Assembly: GCA_900541685.1 (NCBI GenBank)
Contig: UQKM01000009.1
Span: 1-64,000 of the forward strand
Direction of reading: 5' to 3'
Source: an uncultured Collinsella sp.
GTDB taxonomy: Bacteria; Actinomycetota; Coriobacteriia; Coriobacteriales; Coriobacteriaceae
Length of the DNA stretch: 64,000 bases
How positions within the stretch are numbered: position 1 is the first letter of the stretch; every line of letters starts with the position of its first letter. Both the position numbers and the translations under genes were made by a program. The notes below the pieces were generated by a model that made no database searches, was not told the DNA's origin, and saw only the letters and a list, made by a program, of their open reading frames with translations. This document shows, piece after piece, positions 56,190 through 64,000 of this stretch.

Positions 56190-56278
56190 GCTTTGACGGG
56201 CCGCGCCCACACCTTGGTATACCATGTACACCACTTCCGACCTCATCCAGCACCGCCGCACAACCCAGAAAGGCCCCT

Positions 56279-57100
56279 ATGGACACCACCTTTAGCCACA
56301 TCAAAGCCGTGTTCTGCGATATCGACGGCACGCTGCTCACGAGCCAGCACACGGTGTCCCCGCGCACCGTGGCGGCGATTCGCGCCCTGCGCGAGCGCGG
56401 CGTGCTCTTTGGCCTGTGCACCGGGCGCGACGCCCACGCGACCGAGGCCATGTACGAGCTCTGGGGCATCGAAGGCCTGGTAGACGTGATGGTGGGCTGC
56501 GGTGGCGCCGAGATCATCGACCGCGCGCACGACATCAACGAGCTGAGCTATCCGCTGCCGGGCGAGGCCATCGCGCGCATCTGCAAGCACATGGCGGACC
56601 TTCCGGCAACGCCCGTCTGCCCCCGAGACGGCGTGTTCTACGTGCCCGAGAGCAACGCGTGCGTCGAGCACCTGTCGCGCGTCGACGGCGTGCCCTACCA
56701 GGTGGTCGATTTTGCCGAGTTTTTGCGCGAGCCGCAGCCCAAGGTGATGTTTACCATGGCGCCCGAGGTAATGCCGCGGGTGATTGAGCGAGCATCGACG
56801 TTTGCCGACGACACCGTCAAGGCGGCGGCTCTGCAAACCACGCAGCGGCTCTACGAGTTCATGGATCCGCGCGTGTCCAAGACGCGCGGCCTTGTGCGCG
56901 TGGCGGAGCTCAACGACATGGAGCTCCAGGACATCTGCGTGTTTGGCGATGCGGACAACGACACCTGCATGGTGGCTGACGCCGGCGTGGGCGTGGCCAT
57001 GGCAAACGGCAGCGATGCCACCCGTGCCGCCGCCGATTTTGTAACGGCCAGCAACGACAAAGACGGCATCGCGATCTTTATCGAGGAACATCTGCTATAG
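56279..57100 (+). CDS. HAD superfamily phosphatase, Cof type
   Basis: A 273-residue Cof-like sugar or nucleotide phosphatase with a C2-type cap. Motif I is VFCDIDGTLL, motif II is in GLCTGRD, and motif III/IV is CVFGDADNDTCMVADAGVGVAMANGSD. The cap runs from about 90 to 200. It is probably cytoplasmic with loose specificity. It is a single gene. A run of ten G follows its stop codon. Confidence 0.9.
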   Translation: MDTTFSHIKAVFCDIDGTLLTSQHTVSPRTVAAIRALRERGVLFGLCTGRDAHATEAMYELWGIEGLVDVMVGCGGAEIIDRAHDINELSYPLPGEAIARICKHMADLPATPVCPRDGVFYVPESNACVEHLSRVDGVPYQVVDFAEFLREPQPKVMFTMAPEVMPRVIERASTFADDTVKAAALQTTQRLYEFMDPRVSKTRGLVRVAELNDMELQDICVFGDADNDTCMVADAGVGVAMANGSDATRAAADFVTASNDKDGIAIFIEEHLL

Positions 57101-57104
57101 CGCC

Positions 57105-57114
57105 GGGGGGGGGG
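57105..57114. repeat. Homopolymer of ten G
   Basis: Ten consecutive G lie directly after the HAD gene stop. Another tract of nine lies in the adhesin gene and nine C lie between the pilin genes. Confidence 0.85.
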
Positions 57115-57115
57115 A

Positions 57116-57148
57116 CCACCGCAAAGGGGGCAGGCTCCTTTGCGGTGG
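57116..57148. repeat. Intergenic palindrome family A
   Basis: CCACCGCAAAGG pairs perfectly with CCTTTGCGGTGG around GGGCAGGCT. Relative to the other copies, A-T pairs have changed to G-C in both arms together. Confidence 0.75.
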
Positions 57149-57606
57149 CCTCTGGCGATTTGGGTGAATTGATACCTAAAATCTGCGCGAAAATTCAAAT
57201 AACGTTGTCTGAACATCATGCTTCTGACCACCGATGAATTAAAGATATTCCCATCAACTTGGTAGTCTATTCCTCCCGGTTAATGATCTACCGTTCACGG
57301 TCGATTTTCGACCGTTCACAGGACGCATGCTCTTGAGCAAAATGTTGTGCAAATAAATCTAATGCTATTAAAAAATGATAGGCAACTAAATTACCAGTAG
57401 AAATAGATATTTCATAGCGAATAAACGAAGGTAAATCCGAGCAAATGTCAAGAGAATTGAGAATTCGCTACAAAACTATCGGTATTTTCGCTTAGATGTT
57501 CAAACAATCGTTACAATATGAACTATAAGCGTGCGCAATTACAGATTGCGCAGATACGTTTGATAGTGAAAGAGCAAGATCGCGGTCTCTTGGGGAGGAG
57601 ACATCG
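57149..57606. promoter_or_regulatory. AT-rich regulatory region of the pilus operon
   Basis: About 450 bp without a gene and clearly lower in GC than the genes to the left. Two direct copies of ACCGTTCAC (57290-57298 and 57311-57319) are 21 bp apart, two helical turns, and enclose a CGGTCG/CGACCG hairpin. Near the gene, GCGCAAT/ATTGCGC (about 57534-57551) forms a small palindrome. TACAAT (57512-57517) is a possible -10. These suggest an activator or repressor binding region. Confidence 0.4.
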
Positions 57607-60600
57607 ATGAAAGCGAATTCGGACAAATCTAAGCAGAGTAAAAAAGCGACGCGCCGTGTACTGGCAGGCGTTTTGTGCGGAGCCTCCGTGTTGAGCCTGG
57701 TACTGTCGCTCGTCATGCCCCCAATCTCGCAGGCCATTGCCAACGATGACCAGACGGTTTATACCGAGGAAACTGTGATGGGGGGGGGTTCCTCAAGTGA
57801 GTCTACTGATGTAGAAAACACTACTAACGGGGATGCCGAAAACCAGAATAGTGATGATGCCGAGGATGACGCGAGCGAGGATACCGTCGACGCAGACTCG
57901 GCTGCTGATGGTGCGGAAGCCAAGGGTGTGGATGACGGTGCTAACGGCGAGGGCGCAATCTCACTTGCTGCAGAGAATGAACCGACTCATGAAATTAGCA
58001 GCGGGACAGATCTGAAGTCAAAGCTCCTTAACAAGGATCAACGCGATGGAAACGGTGCTGCTACTTTTAAGCTAACTGCCGATATTGAGTGCGACGATGA
58101 GATTCGGCTTGAAGGGGCAAACACCAAGATCACCTTGGACTTAAATGGCTTCAAGATTAAGCACGATAGTAGTGCCAGTCCGTTGTTCGATGTTGCAGAT
58201 TATGCGACGCTTACGGTCATGGATTCCGGGAAAGTACCGGAGAAAGTTGCCGACGGCCAGCAGCTGCAAGATAAGGACGAGCACCTGACACCTGAAAATT
58301 ATGGCAAGACGGCAATAATGTCTTATGACGGTAATGAAGTTCCGGAAGATCTTACCTATTACGTAACCGAATCGGCTGCAAGTGGTGTAGGTACCACTGA
58401 GAAGATCAAAGAGTACAAGGCGACTATTAAGGGTGCAATTGTTGGAGCCACCAAGAACTCCAAGATGAGGCTCATTAACGTTTACCAACATGGCACGTTT
58501 AACCTCGAAAGTGGCGCTATTACGCAGAAAAAGGACTGCAACGTCGGCAACCTCATCTATGCCGAGAACGGCTCTGCCGTCAATATGAGCGGCGGATACG
58601 TTTGCGGCGCTTCCGGCTCGGGTGACGGCGCGGGCATTATGGTATCCAACGAGAAAGGCGACGTCTCGACCCTTAAACTGACTGGCGGCGTCATTGCCGG
58701 CAACAGCGCTAATAGGGGCGGTGGTGTGTATGCCCGTTATTCCGAGGTTGCCATAACTAATGGCATAATCTCCGGTAATAGCACACTCGGCGCGGGACTC
58801 GGTGGCGGCATTATGGCCGAGGGCGGCATCGTGACCGTTTCTGATGGCTATATCACGAATAATAGAATGGCTAAGTTCTGCGGCCACGATGGCTGGGGTG
58901 ACCATGGCGGTGCTGGGCTTGCTGCCAATAACGGCGCCCATGTCACCATTTCCGGCGGCCAGATTACTGGCAACTATTCCGAGGAAGCCGGTGGCGGCGT
59001 TTACGTTACCGATGTGGATCGAAATGAGGAGTCTTCTCGTTCTGGAATGGCGTGGCTGAATATCACGGGAGGAATTATTGCCTCTAATGTGAGCAACCGA
59101 TCCGAGGGTGCCGGCATTCGTGTGGGCCAGATGGTTGACGCGATGATTAACGGAACTACGAGCAGCAAGGTCTACATTACGAATAACCATTGCATGTCTC
59201 GCTTTGACTGGGGCGGCGGCGGCATCTTTGTCCAGGGAAACTCGAATGCGGGTAAGGAATATACTGCTGGTAGATTATTTGTATACAACTCGTACATTAG
59301 CAGCAATACCGCCGGTGGCTATGGTGGTGGCGTTGCAGTCTGCCCGACGGGCAAGACGCTGGTGACGAACACTGACGGCACTGCAATCTTTGGCAATATA
59401 TCTGCTGGCGTTGAGCACAATGCTGCTGGCGATGAGCACAATGCCAACGGTTACGATCCGGCAACTAACAGTGGTAATGAAGGCAAGCCCCATCTTTCAA
59501 GTGGCGGTAGCGAAAAGAATCAAGATCAAGATGCATACAACTCGGAGAAGTTCCGCAAGAACGGCCATGCCGATTTCTTCCTTGCGGCAAAGGATGGCCA
59601 TAAGGAACCGCTTGCGGCAATAATCGGCAAGATGCTCGGCGGCGGAGACGCCAAGTATTCGGGAAGCAAAGAGCTCAAAGAAGCTATAAAAATTCCTGCC
59701 GATGGCGGCGTGCAGATTTATCGGAGTATCGGATTGACTTCGGATGTTCATGTTGGCGACGCTGAAGCAAATAATGCACAGGCGGCTGCTACAACCTTCA
59801 TCACGGGCAACTATTCCTGGGACCATGGCGGCGGCATCATGTCGAACGGCGACCTGTACCTAGGCGTGCCTGCGGATACGTACGTCTACCCAAGCCTTAA
59901 GCTAAAGGCGTCAAAGGCGCTGAAAAATAAGCAAACCGAAAAAGAAGAAATGCTCACAAAAGATCAGTTTTCTTTCGCGGTTTATCGCAAGGATTCGGAT
60001 ACTGCGACGGCGCCTTCTTGGAAAAATGACTCTTTCAGCGATGGTGACTGCACCTTAGTCGGGTCTGCCAAGAATGACGCTGAAGGTAACATCACGTTTG
60101 ACCTTGGTGAACAGTTCGTAGATAAGACTGTTGTGGCTAACAAGATTACATACTACTTGGTCGAACAGACCGGTGGAGACTCTGACATTGAGTACGACCA
60201 CACTGTGTACGAGATCGAGGTGCAGCTCACGGACAACGAAACTTTGCTCATGAATGTGCCGAAGAAGGATGATTCAAGTCAGAACGTTCCGCTTTACGTC
60301 CATAACTATACGATTACAAGCGTGAGTGCGATCAGGCGCTCCGGAGGTTCAACAAAAGCGCTGGGCACTATGGAAAGAGACGGCGAAGGCTATTATTCGA
60401 TTATCGACTCCAACGCGGAAAAGACCTTCACCAACAAGTACACTCCGTACACCTCCAGCGGCTCCTGGACTCCTAAGGCGACTAAGGTCGTTAAGGGTGG
60501 CGAGATGAAGGAGTTTACGCTCGAGTTTGCGAATAACCCGGACTTCAACAACGCTCAGACGGTTAAGACTTGGGTCGATGGCGACAAGTCCCAGACGCTT

Positions 60601-61098
60601 TCGTTCTTAAATGCGTCTGGTGAGGGGATTAAGTACTCGCTCTCTGATATCACGAAGAATCCCTTCACTGCCGGTGATCCTACGGGCCGTGGCGCTTCCA
60701 AGACCTTTACGTACTACGTGTGCGAGAAGAATGAAAGTTCGATTTTCTCGCATTACAAGTTCGATCAGTCGGTCTATAAGCTTGACGTCACGATGACGGA
60801 TCAGAAAGATGGCACGATCGATGCCACGAATGTGACCTACACCCAGACCAAGGACGCTGACGGCAACCCCATCGACGAAGCCGTTCAAACTCCGGTGAAA
60901 TACAACGACGGATCCGATACTTCTAAGCCGACCTCCATCCCCACCTTCACCAACACCTACTCCACCACATTGCCCCTTTCTGGTATGTCGGGCGTCACTC
61001 TGACGTACTTTGCCGGCGCGGCGGTGCTTTGCGCTGCTGCGGTCTGGATGCACATTCGTCGCAAGGCGAATGCGAAGGGAGGCGAGCGTCGTGAATAA
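57607..61098 (+). CDS. Cell-wall-anchored beta-helix adhesin with pilin-type domains
   Basis: A 1163-residue surface protein. A signal peptide (VLAGVLCGASVLSLVLSLV) is followed by an acidic low-complexity stretch (about 60-125) and a right-handed beta-helix (about 270-620) with repeats such as GNSANRGGGVYA and GNYSEEAGGGVYV. Two FctA-like isopeptide pilin domains follow (about 755-930 and 935-1115), then the sorting signal LPLSG, a hydrophobic helix and a charged tail. The Ser in place of Thr in LPxTG is unusual. Nine G at codons 58-61 (VMGGGSS) lie just after the signal peptide, a likely phase-variation tract. TGGGGAGGAG precedes the ATG. The gene is more AT-rich than its flanks. It probably forms the pilus tip. 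Confidence 0.82.
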   Translation: MKANSDKSKQSKKATRRVLAGVLCGASVLSLVLSLVMPPISQAIANDDQTVYTEETVMGGGSSSESTDVENTTNGDAENQNSDDAEDDASEDTVDADSAADGAEAKGVDDGANGEGAISLAAENEPTHEISSGTDLKSKLLNKDQRDGNGAATFKLTADIECDDEIRLEGANTKITLDLNGFKIKHDSSASPLFDVADYATLTVMDSGKVPEKVADGQQLQDKDEHLTPENYGKTAIMSYDGNEVPEDLTYYVTESAASGVGTTEKIKEYKATIKGAIVGATKNSKMRLINVYQHGTFNLESGAITQKKDCNVGNLIYAENGSAVNMSGGYVCGASGSGDGAGIMVSNEKGDVSTLKLTGGVIAGNSANRGGGVYARYSEVAITNGIISGNSTLGAGLGGGIMAEGGIVTVSDGYITNNRMAKFCGHDGWGDHGGAGLAANNGAHVTISGGQITGNYSEEAGGGVYVTDVDRNEESSRSGMAWLNITGGIIASNVSNRSEGAGIRVGQMVDAMINGTTSSKVYITNNHCMSRFDWGGGGIFVQGNSNAGKEYTAGRLFVYNSYISSNTAGGYGGGVAVCPTGKTLVTNTDGTAIFGNISAGVEHNAAGDEHNANGYDPATNSGNEGKPHLSSGGSEKNQDQDAYNSEKFRKNGHADFFLAAKDGHKEPLAAIIGKMLGGGDAKYSGSKELKEAIKIPADGGVQIYRSIGLTSDVHVGDAEANNAQAAATTFITGNYSWDHGGGIMSNGDLYLGVPADTYVYPSLKLKASKALKNKQTEKEEMLTKDQFSFAVYRKDSDTATAPSWKNDSFSDGDCTLVGSAKNDAEGNITFDLGEQFVDKTVVANKITYYLVEQTGGDSDIEYDHTVYEIEVQLTDNETLLMNVPKKDDSSQNVPLYVHNYTITSVSAIRRSGGSTKALGTMERDGEGYYSIIDSNAEKTFTNKYTPYTSSGSWTPKATKVVKGGEMKEFTLEFANNPDFNNAQTVKTWVDGDKSQTLSFLNASGEGIKYSLSDITKNPFTAGDPTGRGASKTFTYYVCEKNESSIFSHYKFDQSVYKLDVTMTDQKDGTIDATNVTYTQTKDADGNPIDEAVQTPVKYNDGSDTSKPTSIPTFTNTYSTTLPLSGMSGVTLTYFAGAAVLCAAAVWMHIRRKANAKGGERRE
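57780..57788. repeat. Tract of nine G inside the adhesin gene
   Basis: The tract spans codons 58-61 of the adhesin. Gain or loss of one G would shift the frame just after the signal peptide and abolish the protein. Confidence 0.85.
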
Positions 61099-62746
61099 GA
61101 AAGTTTGCTCCTTCCCGATCTTGTTTGCGCTGCTTGCCCTCCTGATCGGCACCTGCTCGGTTGTGTTCCCCGCATCCGCGCAGGCCGCGCCGAGCGCGAA
61201 CGGTTCCATCACGGTGAGCGGCACCGTGGCGCGCAGCTACAACGCCTACCAGATCTTTAGCGCCAACGTCGTCGACGGCGACGGCGACGCCAAGATTGCC
61301 ACCGACCTCGCCTGGGCAAGCGCCGCCGTGCGCGACGCCGCGCTGCCTGTGTTGCACAGCGCCGGCATGCCCAATTCCCAGACCACCGCGCAGGAAGCTG
61401 CCGAGTGGCTCAACACCGATTCCCACCTTACGAGCGCGCTGAGCGCACAGCTCGCTCGTTCCCTCCGGAGCTCTGGCGCCGTGTCTGTGGCCCTTAACGT
61501 GGGCACGGCGGCCGAGCTGCCCTGCGGCTACTGGCTCATCGTCGCCGACGACGACGCCATCGCCCAGGGCGAGGCCGGCACCGCGCCGATCATGGCCCTG
61601 GTGGGCGGCAGCGCCGTCACCGTCAAGCCCAAGGCCGCGACGCCCAAGGTCGCCAAGCACGTGCTGGAGGACAGCACCGCCGCCTGGCAGAAGGCCGCCG
61701 ATGCCACGGTCGCAGACGACCTGTACTGGCGCCTCTCTGCCACGGTCCCGGCGGGCCTCACGGCCTACGATACCTATGCGGTGCAGTTCGTCGACACCAT
61801 GAGCGCGGGGATCGACCCCTCCAAGGTCGCCGCGAGCATGCACGTGTACGCGGCGGCGGGCGCAGACGGCGGCTTCGACGCCGTTGCCGCCGGCAAGGAC
61901 GGACGCGCCGGCACTAAGGCCGCGAGGGGCTGGACCGACATCACGGCCCAGTGCACCACCAAGGTAGCGGCGGACGGGACCTTCACCGTGCGCACTGGCG
62001 ACCTGGTCGCCGCGCTCGGCGGGGTCGACGCCTTCATCGCGGGCGCCCGCGTGGTCGCCGTGTACGATGCGCCGCTCTCCGGCGGCTGCAACCACGGCAT
62101 CGCGAAGGGCAACCCCAACGAGGTCTACCTGCGCTACCCGCGCTCTCCTCTTGCCGACCAGTCCGGCGACGCCGGCTTCACCCGCACGTCGAGCGACGAC
62201 GCGTGCGCCTACATCTGGGATCTCGCGCTTACCAAGCGCGGCAGCGACGGCGACAAGCCGCTGCCCGGGGCGGTCCTGAGCATCACCGACGACCGCGGGC
62301 GCACGCTGGCGGCCGATGGCACGTGGGATGCGCAAGGCAAGGCCACCGTCACCACGGGTGAGGACGGCCGCGTGACCGTCTCGGGCGTGGACTCGGGCAA
62401 GCTGGAGGTCCGCGAGCTCAAGGCGCCCAAGGGCTACACCGCCTTTGAGGGCACGCGCTGCGTGACGGTCAAGGCCGAGGGCCTGGACGTCGACCAGGTG
62501 GCCGCCGCCAAGCCTAAGGTGACCGTATCGGCCGAAAGCCCTCTGCGAGTTGATGCCGCCGATGCCGGGAAGGGTTTAGTCGAGTTGTCGGTGCTTAACA
62601 CCCCAAGTAACGAAGTGAGTCGAGGCTTTATGCCCTCGACGGGAGATAGAACGTTGGTGTTGGTAACGGCTTTGGCCGTCATCGGAGTAGTGGCTATTGT
62701 CGTCGCGCTCGTCATCAAGCGGGGAGGAGGTCGCCATGATAAATAA
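61091..62746 (+). CDS. Isopeptide-forming pilin / fimbrial subunit
   Basis: A 551-residue secreted pilin: signal peptide (ILFALLALLIGTCSVVFPASAQA), an N-terminal FctA/SpaA-like region (NAYQIFSANVVDGDGDAKI), a middle pilin domain with the lysine-bearing VKPKAATPKVAKHVLED, and a C-terminal Cna-B domain (LPGAVLSITDDRGRTL..LEVRELKAPKGYTAFEG). The sorting signal is MPSTG followed by a hydrophobic helix and RGGGRHDK. The GTG start overlaps the end of the adhesin gene by eight bases, so translation is coupled. Most of the gene is strongly GC-rich, unlike both neighbours and its own last 220 bases, which suggests exchange by recombination. Confidence 0.85.
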   Translation: MNKKVCSFPILFALLALLIGTCSVVFPASAQAAPSANGSITVSGTVARSYNAYQIFSANVVDGDGDAKIATDLAWASAAVRDAALPVLHSAGMPNSQTTAQEAAEWLNTDSHLTSALSAQLARSLRSSGAVSVALNVGTAAELPCGYWLIVADDDAIAQGEAGTAPIMALVGGSAVTVKPKAATPKVAKHVLEDSTAAWQKAADATVADDLYWRLSATVPAGLTAYDTYAVQFVDTMSAGIDPSKVAASMHVYAAAGADGGFDAVAAGKDGRAGTKAARGWTDITAQCTTKVAADGTFTVRTGDLVAALGGVDAFIAGARVVAVYDAPLSGGCNHGIAKGNPNEVYLRYPRSPLADQSGDAGFTRTSSDDACAYIWDLALTKRGSDGDKPLPGAVLSITDDRGRTLAADGTWDAQGKATVTTGEDGRVTVSGVDSGKLEVRELKAPKGYTAFEGTRCVTVKAEGLDVDQVAAAKPKVTVSAESPLRVDAADAGKGLVELSVLNTPSNEVSRGFMPSTGDRTLVLVTALAVIGVVAIVVALVIKRGGGRHDK

Positions 62747-62750
62747 TTGT

Positions 62751-62759
62751 CCCCCCCCC
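62751..62759. repeat. Tract of nine C between pilin genes
   Basis: It lies four bases after the stop of the second pilus gene and about 110 bases before the major pilin start. Length changes could alter spacing or read-through in this leader. Confidence 0.8.
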
Positions 62760-62867
62760 TTGCTCAGTGGCGTACTACCTCCGTAGCGATTAGAGCGCAG
62801 GGAAATGAGCCTGCTGACTTTTGGTGATGACGAGAATTAAAGCAACCTCCAAGAAAGAGATCCCAAC

Positions 62868-64000
62868 ATGAAAACAACCAAGAACATCGCACGCCTGGCA
62901 GTAACCGCCGGCCTCACCGCAGCCCTGAGCTTCGGCGGCGTGATGGCGACAGTCACGATGGCGTTTGCTGCGGAGGGTGCTGCCCCCAGCTATTCGCTCA
63001 CGATTAACAAGTCCGTGGACAATGACTCCACTTCGTTCAAGGCGTATCAGTTTTTTAAGGCTGACGTTATTGACGGAAAGTCCGGTAAGGTTGCGTCCAA
63101 CATTGAGTGGGCGAGTGATGACGCAGAGACTGCGGTCCTGAAGGTGCTTGTTGATAATAATGCCCCAGGGATTACCTTAGACTCGACCGCTTCTGACGTT
63201 GCCGACTACCTTTCCAAGATCACTGATACCACTGATACCACGAGTCTGCCGCAGAGCAGCATCCTTAACAAGATTGCCTTGGCTGTAGAGAAGAGTGTTA
63301 CCGCTACGGGCGATTCCTTTGCCGCCGGTCGCGCTTTCACCACTACGAGCGCTGGCTACTACCTGTTCATGACCGATACCGACTCGCTCAGTGCGAATGA
63401 GAAGCAGACCGGTACCTCGCCGATCTTTGCAGTCGTGGGCGGCAACGCAGTGGTCGTTACCGAGAAGACGAGCATCCCGACCGTGACGAAGCAGGTCAAG
63501 GACGATGGTGCGGACAACGACTGGAAGTACAAGGCGGACTCCCAGATGGGTCAGACCGTTCAGTACAAGCTGACCGGCACGGTTGCAAGCAATGTCGACA
63601 CGTTCAGCACCTACTATTATGAGTTCCACGATGAGCTGTCTGCCGGTTTGACTGTTGATAAGTCCACTGTCAAGGCCGTGATTGGTGAGACTCAGATCAC
63701 GCCTACTTCTGTGACCGTGTCTGATCCCGATTCAAATGGCAGAACGGTCTTGAGCGTAAAGTTTGACGATCTTAAGGCTGCCGCCACGGCGGCCGGCGTC
63801 ACTGTCGGCGAGCATACAAGGGTCGTTGTCACGTACAGCGCCAAGCTCGACCCGAATAAGTCCCAGCATGTCGTTGTCGGTGGCACGGGCAACTCCAACA
63901 CCGTCAAGCTTATCTACTCCAACAACCCTGGCCACGATTCCCGGGGTGAGTCTGTGCCCGACACCGTGCGCGACTACACCTATGCGCTCAAGCTCGTCAA
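62868..64000 (+). CDS. Isopeptide-forming major pilin, truncated by the window end
   Basis: An open reading frame that runs off the window after 377 codons. It starts at the ATG at 62868 with AAGAAAGAGA upstream. A signal peptide (LAVTAGLTAALSFGGVMATV, then AFAAEG) leads to a mature N terminus like the previous gene (TSFKAYQFFKADVIDGKSGKV). The pilin lysine region reads IPTVTKQVKDD, followed by the isopeptide domain (YYYEFHDELSAGLTVDKS). It resembles SpaA/FimA-type backbone pilins. The sorting signal and the sortase genes should lie beyond the edge. Confidence 0.85.
   Translation, partial: MKTTKNIARLAVTAGLTAALSFGGVMATVTMAFAAEGAAPSYSLTINKSVDNDSTSFKAYQFFKADVIDGKSGKVASNIEWASDDAETAVLKVLVDNNAPGITLDSTASDVADYLSKITDTTDTTSLPQSSILNKIALAVEKSVTATGDSFAAGRAFTTTSAGYYLFMTDTDSLSANEKQTGTSPIFAVVGGNAVVVTEKTSIPTVTKQVKDDGADNDWKYKADSQMGQTVQYKLTGTVASNVDTFSTYYYEFHDELSAGLTVDKSTVKAVIGETQITPTSVTVSDPDSNGRTVLSVKFDDLKAAATAAGVTVGEHTRVVVTYSAKLDPNKSQHVVVGGTGNSNTVKLIYSNNPGHDSRGESVPDTVRDYTYALKLV

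Overview
The window looks like chromosome of a Collinsella-type member of the Coriobacteriia (Actinomycetota). This rests on high-GC coding sequence with strong GGAGG-type ribosome binding sites, a gut-anaerobe gene set (ferrous iron uptake FeoAB, a dienoyl-CoA-reductase-like flavoenzyme, Ebg-type beta-galactosidase, a lactate racemase system, sortase-type pilins), and intergenic spaces crowded with short palindromic repeats. The genus is inferred from gene content and style; no rRNA or tRNA gene was seen to confirm it.

Layout. 0.3-8.3 kb: two tandem YhgE/Pip membrane proteins, an EamA transporter, an M20 amidohydrolase and a broken MFS gene. 8.6-13 kb: hisS and ppc. 13.5-18.2 kb: a lactate racemase island with larA-larD on the plus strand facing larB-larC-tetR on the minus strand; a perfect palindrome upstream of larB is the likely TetR operator. 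LarC lacks its C-terminal (LarC2) half, and no larE is present here. 18.3-20.9 kb: serB and aspS. 21-26 kb: a LacI regulator divergent from an ebgA-ebgC beta-galactosidase pair, with three identical operator copies between them. 26-34 kb: an amino-acid permease, an HPr paralogue with Asp at position 46, feoA-feoA-feoB plus the FeoB-associated Cys-rich protein, and an Fe-S flavoenzyme. 34-38 kb: three regulators (AlbA_2/ATPase type, GntR, LacI) and a long structured non-coding stretch. 38-40.2 kb: a glutamine-synthetase homologue missing several metal-binding residues, followed by an orphan GlnR-like response regulator, with a GlnR-box-like site upstream. 40.4-44.4 kb: HtrA protease and ligA. 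44.4-50.7 kb: a MerR-controlled MATE exporter and, divergently, a heterodimeric ABC exporter. 50.9-57.1 kb: a nuclease-like gene bracketed by two near-identical palindromes, moaA and a moaC-mobB fusion for molybdenum cofactor, an MFS transporter and a HAD phosphatase. 57.6 kb to the end: a pilus/adhesin operon of lower and uneven GC, with a long beta-helix adhesin and two isopeptide pilins (the last cut by the window edge). Its mononucleotide G/C tracts suggest phase variation.

The most unusual points are the metal-ligand-deficient glutamine synthetase next to a phosphorylation-deficient GlnR-like regulator, the half-length LarC with a histidine-rich insert, the HPr with a built-in phosphoserine mimic, the G-tract pilus locus, and several families of intergenic palindromes. 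In some of these, copies keep their pairing although the arm sequences have changed. All product calls come from reading the sequence and remembered family motifs; no database search was run.
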